Source of the DNA: Streptomyces longispororuber
GTDB taxonomy: Bacteria; Actinomycetota; Actinomycetes; Streptomycetales; Streptomycetaceae
Direction of reading: 5' to 3'
DNA: 43,381 bases
NCBI RefSeq assembly: GCF_024448165.1
Contig: NZ_JAMOLN010000066.1
Location: forward strand, 1-43,381
Part shown: piece after piece, positions 8,591-17,300 of the stretch
Layout: every line of letters begins with the position of its first letter
Position numbering within the stretch: the stretch's first letter is position 1
Notes under the pieces: generated by a model
Database searches by the model: none
Seen by the model: only the letters and a program-made list of their open reading frames with translations
Told to the model about the DNA's origin: nothing
Made by a program: the position numbers and the translations under genes

Positions 8591-9790
8591 CTAAGTGAAG
8601 GCAGGTGTAGGAGCGGGAACAGATCCGTCCAAAAGGGTCGAATCGCCCATCTCGCTGAGGGCCAGGGCGAGCGCCCCGAGCACCTCGGCGCGGCCGCCCA
8701 ACGCCCCTGGAAGGACGGAGAGTTGACGGGCGGCACTGGGGATCGCGTAACGGCTCACGGACTCCCTGATGGGCCCCAGGACCAGCTCTCCGGCCTCCGC
8801 CAGATCACCCCCGAGGACGACCCGGCTGGGGTTCAGCAAGTTGCACAGGTTCGCGACGCCGGAGCCGATGTGCCGGCCCACGTCCGCGATCACCCTGCGG
8901 CAGCCCGGATCGCCGTCCCTGGCGAGCCGCACGACGCCCTCCATGGTCAGATCGGTGCCGTGGGAGGACTGGAGCAGGGGCAGGACGTACCGGGCCGCCG
9001 TGAAGGTCTCCAGGCAGCCGCGGTTGCCGCAGCGGCACACAGGGCCCGATTCGTCGAGGGTGATGTGCCCGATCTCCCCCGCCGTGCCGCCCGGGCCCCG
9101 GTAGATCTTCCCCGAGATCACCAGACCGGCGCCGACACCGCTGGCGACCTTGATGTACGCGAGGTCCTTGACGCCCCGCCCGCTGCCCCAGACGAGCTCG
9201 CCGAGCGCGCCCAGGTTCGCGTCGTTGTCGACGTGCACGGGGACGCCCAGGCGGCGGCCGAGCTCCTCGGCGGGCTTGGTGCCGGTCCAGCCCGGCAGGA
9301 TCGACGTCGACCCGAGGGTGCCGCTCTCCACGTCGATGGGCCCCGGCACGCCGAGCCCCACGCCCGCGACCTTGGACCGGTCGACCCCGGTGGCCGCGAC
9401 GAGGCGCTCGACCAGCTCCTCCGCCCGGTCGAAGCCCTGCGCGGCGCTCGCGTCCACGTCGAGCGGCTCGGACTCCTCGGCGAGCACCTGGTGCGCCAGG
9501 TTGCCGATCGCCACCCGCAGGTGGGTGTGGCCGAAGTCGACGCCGATCACGATGCCGGCGTCGCCGCTCAGCGACACGCTGCGGGCCCGGCGGCCACCGG
9601 CCGAGGTGGGCGTGACCTCGACGGTCCCGCCGTCCTTGAGCTCCCGGACGATGTTGGAGACCGTCGCCGCGGACAGGCCCGTCGTCCTCGCGATCTCCGC
9701 CTGCGTGAGCGAACCGGCGAGCCGCACGGCGCGTACGACCCGCTCCAGATTGGCCCGGTGCAGCGACGACTGCGACCCCGGAGTCTCCAT
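8591..9790 (-). CDS. rok7B7: ROK-family transcriptional repressor (Rok7B7/XylR type)
   Basis: DNA-binding sugar-responsive regulator of 399 residues. An N-terminal winged helix-turn-helix (about 14-65, with LTQAEIARTTGLSAATVSNIVREL) precedes a ROK kinase-like fold. VIGVDFGHTHLRVAIG (81-96) is the phosphate-binding start, GEIGH (238-242) follows, and CRCGNRGCLE (252-261) is the ROK zinc motif with three Cys residues. The ATG at 9790 follows AAGGGTGGG at close spacing. The longer frame to 9886 would begin in the promoter region and is rejected. It sits upstream of xylF in the same orientation with 121 nt between. By known Streptomyces biology the orthologue controls xylose uptake and affects carbon catabolite repression and antibiotic output. 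That role is inferred here from synteny. Confidence 0.92.
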   Translation of the reverse strand: METPGSQSSLHRANLERVVRAVRLAGSLTQAEIARTTGLSAATVSNIVRELKDGGTVEVTPTSAGGRRARSVSLSGDAGIVIGVDFGHTHLRVAIGNLAHQVLAEESEPLDVDASAAQGFDRAEELVERLVAATGVDRSKVAGVGLGVPGPIDVESGTLGSTSILPGWTGTKPAEELGRRLGVPVHVDNDANLGALGELVWGSGRGVKDLAYIKVASGVGAGLVISGKIYRGPGGTAGEIGHITLDESGPVCRCGNRGCLETFTAARYVLPLLQSSHGTDLTMEGVVRLARDGDPGCRRVIADVGRHIGSGVANLCNLLNPSRVVLGGDLAEAGELVLGPIRESVSRYAIPSAARQLSVLPGALGGRAEVLGALALALSEMGDSTLLDGSVPAPTPAFT

Positions 9791-9835
9791 TGACCCACCC
9801 TTATCCGTGGTCCGCGTCACCCAGGGTGACCGAAC

Positions 9836-9845
9836 CTTGTACAAG
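9836..9845. promoter_or_regulatory. Palindrome upstream of the ROK regulator
   Basis: CTTGTACAAG is a perfect 10-bp palindrome 46 nt upstream of the regulator ATG. It may be an operator, but nothing in the window confirms this. Confidence 0.3.
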
Positions 9846-9881
9846 TTATGAACTCCAAACTCCGCCGAACCGCCCAGTGGC

Positions 9882-9895
9882 GTCAAGCCCTTGAC
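9882..9895. promoter_or_regulatory. Possible autoregulatory site of the ROK regulator
   Basis: GTCAAG-CC-CTTGAC is a perfect inverted repeat about 90 nt upstream of the regulator start. Its half-site GTCAAG is the same as one arm of the xylF operator, although the spacer is 2 nt here against 7 nt there. It also holds a TTGACG -35-like element on the minus strand. Confidence 0.35.
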
Positions 9896-9939
9896 AGAAA
9901 TCGGTTCCAGGCCGTGTCCAGCCGGGACTACCGGCGGTA

Positions 9940-9993
9940 CGCACAGGGGTCCGGCCCCGGAGAGAGTGCTCTCCGGGGCCGGACCCCTGTGCG
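9940..9993 (-). terminator. Terminator of the ngcEFG operon
   Basis: Perfect 25-bp stem (9940-9964 with 9969-9993) and AGTG loop, 35 nt past the last gene of the operon. This is one of the strongest hairpins in the window. Confidence 0.85.
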
Positions 9994-10028
9994 CAACGGG
10001 TGAAGCAGCGACTACGCGCCGACGGGCG

Positions 10029-10937
10029 TCAGCGGAAGGTGCCCTGCGACACCGAGCCCGCGATCCGGCGCTGGAAGATGACGTAGACGACCAGCACGGG
10101 CACGACCGTGACCACGATCGCCGCGAACAGTGCGCCGTAGTCGATGTCGTAGACCTGCGAGGACGCGTAGGCGGCCATTCCCTGCGTCAGCACCCATTTG
10201 TCCTGGTCCGTGTTGAGCGCCACCGGCAGCAGGAACTGGTTCCACAGCCCCAGGAAATTGAAGATCGCCACGGCCGCCATGCCCGGCCGCGCCATCGGCA
10301 GCATCACCTGGAAGAACGCCCGCCAGTCCCCGGCGCCGTCGATCAACGCGGCCTCGTAGACGTCGTGCGGCAGTGACCGGAAGAACGAATAGAGGAAGAA
10401 CATCGTGAACGGCAGCGCGAACGCGACATAGGTCAGGATCAGTCCCGGACGCGTGTTCAGCAGCCCGAAGTTCTGCAGCTGGAAGAAGAGCGGCACGATC
10501 GCCAGGAAGACGGGGAAGGTCAGCCCGGCGAGCATCACGTAGTAGATGAGCCGGCGCCCGGGGAATTCGAACCGGGCCAGGATGTAGGCGCACATCGCGC
10601 CCAGCAGCATCACCAGGAACAGCGCGGAGACAACGACGATCACCGAATTCAGGAAGTACTTCCCGATGTTCGCGTCGGTCCACGCGTTCGCGTAGTTCTC
10701 GACCCGCCAGTGATCCGGCAGCGCGAAAGGCGACGACAGGATCTCGCTGGTCGACTTGAACGACGAGACCAGCACCCACAGCATGGGCACCAGCACGATC
10801 ACGGACCACAGGATCAGCATGGTGTGCGCGATCGCCGCGAACCTGCGGTCGCTGCTCGCGACGGCGCGCGTCAGCTTCCGGTCCCTCGCCGGCTTGCGGT
10901 CACTGGCCGACTCACGGTCGGCGGCTATGGCGCTCAC
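10029..10937 (-). CDS. ngcG: Sugar ABC transporter permease, MalG-like (GlcNAc/chitobiose type)
   Basis: Second inner-membrane subunit of a CUT1-class sugar importer, 302 residues. After a charged N-terminal tail there are six predicted helices. Between the last ones lies the EAA loop EAALIDGAGDWRAFFQVMLP, which docks the ATPase. The GTG start at 10937 overlaps the stop of the upstream permease gene by 4 nt (GTGA). No ATPase is encoded nearby, which fits CUT1 systems of Streptomyces that share the unlinked MsiK ATPase. The order binding protein - permease - permease next to the xylose locus corresponds, from memory, to SCO6005-SCO6007 (NgcEFG). GlcNAc/chitobiose as substrate is inferred from that. 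Confidence 0.9.
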   Translation of the reverse strand: MSAIAADRESASDRKPARDRKLTRAVASSDRRFAAIAHTMLILWSVIVLVPMLWVLVSSFKSTSEILSSPFALPDHWRVENYANAWTDANIGKYFLNSVIVVVSALFLVMLLGAMCAYILARFEFPGRRLIYYVMLAGLTFPVFLAIVPLFFQLQNFGLLNTRPGLILTYVAFALPFTMFFLYSFFRSLPHDVYEAALIDGAGDWRAFFQVMLPMARPGMAAVAIFNFLGLWNQFLLPVALNTDQDKWVLTQGMAAYASSQVYDIDYGALFAAIVVTVVPVLVVYVIFQRRIAGSVSQGTFR

Positions 10938-11980
10938 CGGGCACCTCCCATGGCTCCGGCACGCCGAGCCTTCGCCCCGCGTGCCTTCTTCTTGCCGTCG
11001 TTCTCGCCGCCGCCCGTCAGCCGGTTGACGAGGAACACCAGCGCCGCGAACACCAGGGTGACGACGGCGAGGACGACGCCCATCGCGGTGGCGTAGCCGA
11101 ACTGCTGCTTGGCGAAAGCGACGTTGAACAGCCGCTGACTGATCGTCAGGGTGCCGTTGTTCGGTCCGCCGTTCGGCAGCATCGCCTGTACGTAGACGAA
11201 CGAGTCCAGTGCGGCGATGCCCAGGTAGATGTACGCCGTCTGCACGCTGTCCCGGATCGCCGGCAGGGTGATCGAGATCGTCGTCCGGAACCGGCCGGCT
11301 CCGTCGATCTTGGCCGCCTCGTACAGCTCGCCGGGAACTCCCTTGATCGCGGCGATGAAGAGCACCGCGTAGAACCCGACGAGCCCCCAGACGATGACGA
11401 ACATCAAGGCGGGCATCGCGCTCGCCGACTCGCCCAGCCAGGAGTCGAGACCGAGCTTGGGGAGCAGGCTCTTGAGCAGGCCGGCGTTCGGGTCGTACAT
11501 CTGCGCCCAGATCAGGCCGACGATGATCGCCGGCACGACGTAGGGGAAGAACGAGATGATCCGGTAGAACGACGCTCCCTTGATGCCCCGGACGGGGCCC
11601 TTGCTGGGCCCGCCCAGGGTGATGGCCACCGCGACCCCGAGGGCGAGCGTCAACGTCACCAGCGGCACGCAGACCGCCAGCAGCGCGACGTTGCGCAGCG
11701 CCTTCAGGAAGACGTCGTCCTGGAACATCTTGGTGAAGTTGTCGAAGCCGATGAAGTTGTAGTCCGGACTGAAGCCGCGCCAGTCGGTCATCGCCCAGAA
11801 GATCGCCTGCCCGAAGGGGATCAGGACGAAGGTCACGAAGATGGCCAGCGGAATGCCGAGGAACGCGAGGAAGAACGTCACCCGGTCGAAGGTGAGCTTG
11901 CGGCGCCGGGGCCGCCCGCCGCGAGCGGCCGGCACGGGCCGGCTGCTCGCGGTGTCGGAGATGGTGGTCGTGTCTTTCAT
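10934..11980 (-). CDS. ngcF: Sugar ABC transporter permease, MalF-like (GlcNAc/chitobiose type)
   Basis: First inner-membrane subunit of the CUT1 importer, 348 residues. An N-terminal cytosolic stretch rich in Arg (about 15-30) leads into six or more helices. The EAA loop reads YEAAKIDGAGRFRTTISITLP. The ATG at 11980 is only 7 nt past the ngcE stop and has no recognisable ribosome site, so its translation probably depends on coupling to ngcE. A Lys/Arg/Ala-rich tail of about 25 residues (KKKARGAKARRAG) ends the protein and overlaps the start of ngcG. Confidence 0.9.
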   Translation of the reverse strand: MKDTTTISDTASSRPVPAARGGRPRRRKLTFDRVTFFLAFLGIPLAIFVTFVLIPFGQAIFWAMTDWRGFSPDYNFIGFDNFTKMFQDDVFLKALRNVALLAVCVPLVTLTLALGVAVAITLGGPSKGPVRGIKGASFYRIISFFPYVVPAIIVGLIWAQMYDPNAGLLKSLLPKLGLDSWLGESASAMPALMFVIVWGLVGFYAVLFIAAIKGVPGELYEAAKIDGAGRFRTTISITLPAIRDSVQTAYIYLGIAALDSFVYVQAMLPNGGPNNGTLTISQRLFNVAFAKQQFGYATAMGVVLAVVTLVFAALVFLVNRLTGGGENDGKKKARGAKARRAGAMGGAR

Positions 11981-11987
11981 CGCAGTG

Positions 11988-13394
11988 CTAGCTGACCTTG
12001 ATCTTGTCGACGGAGTCGTCTTCCCGGATCTTGTCGGAGATCTTCTGCAGGGCCGAGGTCAGGGCCTTGGCGTCGATGTCACCGGCGAGGAACGAGTTCC
12101 ACGGCACCAGCATGTCGGTGTTCATGCCGTAGGCGGAGACGAAGTTCCAGGTGAAGATGTTCTCGCCGGCGTCGGCGAGCATCTTCGACTGCGAGACCAG
12201 CGCGGAGGATCCGTAACCGTCGGCGGGCACGGTGTCCTTGACGATGGTCGGGGCCAGCTTCGTCTTGGAGAAGTTGGCGGCCGCGTCCTTGGACAGCATC
12301 GCCCGCAGGACTTCCTTGCCGCCGGCCGGGTTCTTGCCCTGCTTGGGCACGATGAACGGCTCGCCCGCGGCCGCGTGCACGGCCTCGTAGGGCATCTTCG
12401 GCTTGGCGCTGAGCGTCATCTCCGGGATGCCGGTCATCTGGAAGTCTTCCTTGGTGGCCTTCTTCATCTCGTTCTCGATCCAGCCACCGGTCGGGTAGAG
12501 CAGCGCCTTCTGGTCGTTGCTCCAGATCGCCTGCGCCTTCTGGAACTGGGTGCCGGAGCCACCGGGGACGAACATCTTCTCCTTGACCATGGTCTCCATG
12601 ATCTTGAGGATGCCCTGGATGGCCGGGTGCGACCAGGAGTCCTTCTCCAGGTTCTCGAGGGCGATGCGGACCTCGTCGCCGCCCTCCTTGATCGCTCCGC
12701 CGATGAGCAGCGTCTGGTAGTAGGTCGCCGCTTCCTTGCCGTGGACGAAGAGGTACTTGCCCTTCTTCTTCGCCTTCTGGCCGAGGTCGAGCGCCTCGTC
12801 CCAGGTCTTCGGCGGGGTCCAGCCGTTCTTCTCGAACAGGGTCTTGGAGTACCAGACGCCGTAGACCGTCATCACGTAGTTCAGCGCGACGAACTTGTCC
12901 TTGAACGTACCGGGGTCCTTGACGCCGGCGTAGACCGTGTCGGCGATCTTCTTGCCCTCGTAGTTCTGGGCCTCGAAGACGTCGTCGAGCTCCTCGAGCT
13001 GGTCGAGAATGCCGAGGAAGCCGATCTGGTCCTCACCGGAGTTGTCGATGAGGTCCGGCGGGTTGCCGCCGACGAAGCGGGGCTGGAGCTCGGGGGCGAT
13101 GTCGACGACCGGCTTGACCTTCACCGTGACGCCCTTGACCTGCTTGCCCATGACCTGGTTGGCGTAGTCGACGTAGTCGGTGCCGTAACCGCCGTCGAAG
13201 ATGGCCGCGTCGACCTTGGAGTTCGCGGCGACACCGAACGGGTTCTTGGCGCTCGTCTTGCCCTTGGGGGTGTCGCTGTTGCTGTCCTTGCTGGAGGGAG
13301 AGCCACACGCAACCGCGAACGAGCCCATGGCTGCCGTTGCGATCGCCCCGCGCAGGAGCGTCCGCCTGTCAAGAGAGCCGGCACGAATGGTCAT
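11988..13394 (-). CDS. ngcE: Sugar-binding lipoprotein of ABC transporter (NgcE-like)
   Basis: Extracellular solute-binding lipoprotein (family 1) of 468 residues. The N-terminus has twin arginines in SLDRRTLLRG (7-16), a hydrophobic stretch, and the lipobox FAVAC with Cys30, so it is a likely Tat-exported lipoprotein. The mature part has the features of family 1 sugar-binding proteins, including GGWIENEMKKATKEDF and a hinge-rich C-terminus. The ATG at 13394 follows GAGGA by 8 nt. The frame stays open for about 300 codons upstream, but only because of base composition. It heads a three-gene operon whose promoter appears to lie about 570 nt upstream and to carry a DasR-like site, which suits an amino-sugar uptake system. 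Confidence 0.9.
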   Translation of the reverse strand: MTIRAGSLDRRTLLRGAIATAAMGSFAVACGSPSSKDSNSDTPKGKTSAKNPFGVAANSKVDAAIFDGGYGTDYVDYANQVMGKQVKGVTVKVKPVVDIAPELQPRFVGGNPPDLIDNSGEDQIGFLGILDQLEELDDVFEAQNYEGKKIADTVYAGVKDPGTFKDKFVALNYVMTVYGVWYSKTLFEKNGWTPPKTWDEALDLGQKAKKKGKYLFVHGKEAATYYQTLLIGGAIKEGGDEVRIALENLEKDSWSHPAIQGILKIMETMVKEKMFVPGGSGTQFQKAQAIWSNDQKALLYPTGGWIENEMKKATKEDFQMTGIPEMTLSAKPKMPYEAVHAAAGEPFIVPKQGKNPAGGKEVLRAMLSKDAAANFSKTKLAPTIVKDTVPADGYGSSALVSQSKMLADAGENIFTWNFVSAYGMNTDMLVPWNSFLAGDIDAKALTSALQKISDKIREDDSVDKIKVS

Positions 13395-13558
13395 CTCTGC
13401 ATCCTCACTGATCGATTGGATCTGTACGGGTGTGCTGCGTGGTCGGCTGCCGGGCCTGGCTGGCCCCGTGCGTGCCGCACTTCTCGTGGAGCGCGTCCTG
13501 GTGCGGGTCTCCGCCTGAGATGTCGGCGGAGTTGCACACCGGGGCGTTTCGCCGTCGT

Positions 13559-13583
13559 CTCGGTGCCGATCGGCGGCACCGAG
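13559..13583 (-). promoter_or_regulatory. Hairpin in the ngcE 5' leader
   Basis: Perfect 10-bp stem (13559-13568 with 13574-13583) with a 5-nt loop in the untranslated leader, 165 nt before the ngcE start. It has no T tract, so it may be an attenuator, an mRNA-stability element or a regulator site. Confidence 0.4.
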
Positions 13584-13966
13584 GGTGATCAGCTGAGCGA
13601 TGCAGGAAAAGCAGTCGCCGCGGCCGGAGCGCCGGTGGCGCTCCGCTTGATCGGGTCGCGATGGCCTACGCCGGGTGTGGATCCCATGCTCAAGTCCTCG
13701 CCTTCTCCAGGACTCAGGCGGTGAACCGGATCCTCCCCGGCACCGCGGTGATGTGCTGTGTCGTGCCCCGCAGAGGGGAACGAAGGTGGAGCGGTGAAGC
13801 TGAATGGAGCTGTGGTGGAGCGAGTGGAGCCGAATGACGCTGCGTGGTGCGAATGACCGGGATCGCGGAGGGGACACGGATACGGGGACGCATGCTCCGC
13901 CCCCTGCCGATTTCCCCCGTCCCCCGTGCCCGACCTCGGCTTGCGTACGTTCCGGGCCGGACGCCG

Positions 13967-13982
13967 ACAGGTATAGTCCACT
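13967..13982 (-). promoter_or_regulatory. DasR-like operator on the ngcE -10 box
   Basis: ACAGGTATAGTCCACT matches 13 of 16 positions of the DasR responsive element as I recall it (ACTGGTCTAGACCACT). It covers the -10 box of the ngcE promoter. DasR is the GntR-family regulator of GlcNAc and chitin use in Streptomyces, so the site agrees with the proposed substrate of ngcEFG. Confidence 0.5.
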
Positions 13983-13999
13983 CCCTGTGAGCTGGGCAA
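13970..13999 (-). promoter_or_regulatory. Promoter of ngcEFG
   Basis: Minus-strand -35 TTGCCC (13999-13994) and -10 TATACC (13975-13970) with 18-nt spacing. Transcription from here gives a leader of about 570 nt before the ngcE ATG. Confidence 0.5.
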
Positions 14000-14281
14000 G
14001 ATCGAATGCAGGTTTGGGTGTCGGTCTTTTCCGAGTTGAGACCTCCCGGAAATAAGCCGCACCACGGGCGATGTTGATCTTCCCAACTCCAGTGCCTACA
14101 AAGGGTGGAGAGTTATACGGGGGAACCGCCCCGGATTTTCCGTTCAGTTGTTGAAGGGTTCCGGGGACTCTTCCGGACACCGGCGGCAAATCCGGCGAAG
14201 CGCGGAGAGCCGGGCGTCCCACCCCGGCAGCGTGCGCGGACCCGCGCACTCCGGGGGCTCGCGGACGCTCCTCCAACACCC

Positions 14282-14342
14282 TTGACACCACCGGTCACTT
14301 ACAGCCCTACTGGACCCTGTAATGCGAACTGACAACGTTGTC
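14282..14342 (+). promoter_or_regulatory. GH92 gene upstream region with 12-bp palindrome
   Basis: TTGACA at 14282-14287 is a perfect -35 match, but no good -10 follows at the usual distance. GACAACGTTGTC (14331-14342) is a perfect palindrome with a central CG in AACGTT, the layout of LacI-family operators. It ends 30 nt before the chosen ATG. No LacI gene is in the window, so any regulator would be unlinked. Confidence 0.45.
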
Positions 14343-14372
14343 TGATTCTTGGCCGCGGGAGGGTGCACACCC

Positions 14373-17300
14373 ATGCAAGGCTCGATGCAGGGAAGATCCA
14401 GCCGACACAGATACGGACTCGGCACCACCGCGGCCCTGGGGGCGGCCGCGCTGGTGCTCACGGCGGCGGGCCAGGGACCCGCGGTCGCCAAGACCGACCG
14501 GAAGGCGGGCGCGGAAAGGGAGTTCAGCTCCTCCTTCGAAGCGGGCCAGCCCGCACCGGACTGGCTCAACACCGTCGACACCGCCCCGGACGGCGGCAAG
14601 CGGTCGAGCGGCGTCGACGGCGGCTACACCGGCGGCATCCCGGGGAACGTCAACGGGCACGTCACCGACGTCCGCGCCAGCGACGAGAACACCGGCGGCG
14701 GCGAGACCAAGGAGAACCTCCTCGACGGCGAGTCCAGCACCAAGTGGCTGGCCTTCACACCGACCGCCTGGGTCGAGTACGACCTCGACGGCCCCGTCGA
14801 GATCGCCCAGTACGCGCTGACGTCGGCCAACGACCACGCCGAGCGCGACCCGAAGGACTGGACCCTCAAGGGCTCGACGGACGGCAAGGAGTGGACGACG
14901 CTCGACAGCCGCTCCGGCGAGACGTTCGGCGAGCGGTTCCAGACGAAGACGTACGAGATCAAGAGCCCGGCCGCGTACAGCCACTTCCGGATCGAGTTCA
15001 CGGCGAACAACGGCGCGGACGACGCCACGCAGCTCGCCGACTTCCAGCTGTCGACCGGCGACGAGCAGGCGCCCGCGCCCGAGGACATGCTGTCGCTCGT
15101 GGACAAGGGACCGAGCGGCTCGCCGACGGCCAAGGCGGGCGCGGGCTTCACCGGCGTCCGCGCGCTGCGCTACGCCGGTACGCACAAGGCGGACGGGCGC
15201 GCCTACTCGTACAACAAGGTCTTCGACGTCGACGTGGCGGTCGCGAAGGACACCGAGCTGTCGTACAAGGTCTTCCCGCAGATGGCGGACGGCGACCGCG
15301 ACTACGACGCCACGAACGTCTCCGTGGACCTCGCCTTCACCGACGGCACGTACCTGAGCGACCTGAAGGCCGTCGACTCCCACGGCGGGCTGCTGACCCC
15401 GCAGGGCCAGGGCGCCGCCAAGCGGCTGTACGTGAACCAGTGGAACGCGGTGGAGTCCGGGATCGGTTCGGTCGCGGCCGGCAAGACGGTCGACCGGATC
15501 CTCGTCGCGTACGACTCCCCGAAGGGCCCGGCGAAGTTCCGCGGCTGGCTCGACGACATCAGCCTCGCCAAGGCCGCACCGGCGCGCCCCAAGGCGCACT
15601 TGAGCGACTACGCGTCGACGACGCGCGGCACGAACTCCAGCGGCGGCTTCTCGCGCGGCAACACCTTCCCGGCGACGGCCGTCCCGCACGGCTTCAACTT
15701 CTGGACGCCGGTGACCAACGCGGGCTCGCTGAGCTGGCTGTACGACTACGCGCGCGACAACAACAAGGACAACCTGCCCACCATGGAGGCGCTGGCCGCG
15801 AGCCACGAGCCGAGTCCGTGGATGGGTGACCGCCAGACGTTCCAGATGATGCCGTCGGCGACGACGGGCGACGCGGTGGACACCTCGCGCGCCGGCCGCG
15901 CGCTGCCGTTCCGGCACGAGAACGAGACGGACCGCCCGTACTACTACGGCGTGAAGTTCGAGAACGGCGTGCGGGCCGAGATGACGCCCACCGACCACGC
16001 GGCCGCGCTGCGCTTCACCTACCCCGGTGACGACGCGAGCGTGATCTTCGACAACGTCTCCGAGCAGGGCGGTCTCACGCTCGACAAGGAGACCGGTGTC
16101 GTCACCGGCTACTCCGACGTGAAGTCGGGCCTGTCGACGGGCGCCACCCGGCTGTTCGTCTACGGCGTCTTCGACAAGCCGGTGAAGGAGGCCGAGTCCT
16201 CCGGTGTGAAGGGCCACTTCTCGTTCGACGCGGGCAAGGACCGCACGGTCACCCTGCGCCTGGCGACGTCCCTCATCGGCCTCGACCAGGCCAAGGACAA
16301 CCTGGCGCAGGAGCTGCCGCGCAGCCGCTCCTTCACGGACGTCCGGGACGCGGCGCGCGCCCAGTGGGACACGCTGATGAAGAAGGTGGAGGTCGAGGGC
16401 GCGACGGAGGACCAGCGCACGACGCTGTACTCGTCGCTGTACCGCCTGTACCTGTACCCCAACTCCGGTTTCGAGAAGGTCCGTTCGGCCGACGGCAAGG
16501 GCACGTACAAGTACGCGTCGCCGTTCTCGCCGATGCCGGGTCCCGACACCCCGACGCACACCGGCGCGAAGATCGTCGAGGGCAAGCCGTACGTCAACAA
16601 CGGCTTCTGGGACACGTACCGGACGACCTGGCCCGCGTACTCGCTCCTGACGCCGAAGAAGGCCGGTGAGCTGGTCGACGGGTTCGTGCAGCAGTACCGG
16701 GACGGCGGCTGGATCTCCCGCTGGTCCTCGCCGGGCTACGCGGACCTGATGACGGGCACGTCGTCGGACGTGGCGTTCGCCGACGCGTACGTGAAGGGCG
16801 TGGACGACTTCGACGTGGAGTCCGCGTACAAGGCGGCGGTCAAGAACGCGACGGTGGTCCCGCCGCAGTCGGGCGTCGGCCGCAAGGGCATGGAGACCTC
16901 GCCCTTCCTCGGCTACACGTCGACGGACACGCACGAGGGCCTGTCCTGGGCCCTTGAGGGATACCTGAACGACTACGGCATCGCGCAGATGGGCCAGGCG
17001 CTCTACAAGAAGACCGGCAAGAAGCAGTACAAGGAGGAGTCGGAGTACTTCCTCAACCGTGCCCGTGACTACGTCAACATGTTCGACGACAAGGCGGCCG
17101 GTACGGGCTTCTTCCAGGGCAAGGACGCGAAGGGCGACTGGCGCGTGAAGTCGGCCGACTTCGACCCGCGCATCTGGGGCTACGACTACACGGAGACCAA
17201 CGCCTGGGGCTACGCCTTCACCGCCCCGCAGGACAGCCGTGGCCTCGCCAACCTGTACGGCGGCAAGGACGGCCTGGCCAAGAAGCTGGACACGTTCTTC

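Larger units (their letters stand above)
13395..14330. other. Intergenic region between divergent ngcE and the GH92 gene
   Basis: About 970 nt with no convincing gene. Open frames here (for example minus 13589-14086) have low-complexity products without family features. The region holds the ngcE promoter with a DasR-like site, a long ngcE leader with one stable hairpin, and at the right edge the GH92 promoter area with a 12-bp palindrome. Confidence 0.6.

Noticed and set aside
13589..14086. Minus-strand ORF of 165 codons in the ngcE leader region
   Set aside because: Its start lies upstream of the likely promoter. There is no ribosome site, and the product is a low-complexity mix of Pro, Ser and Arg.
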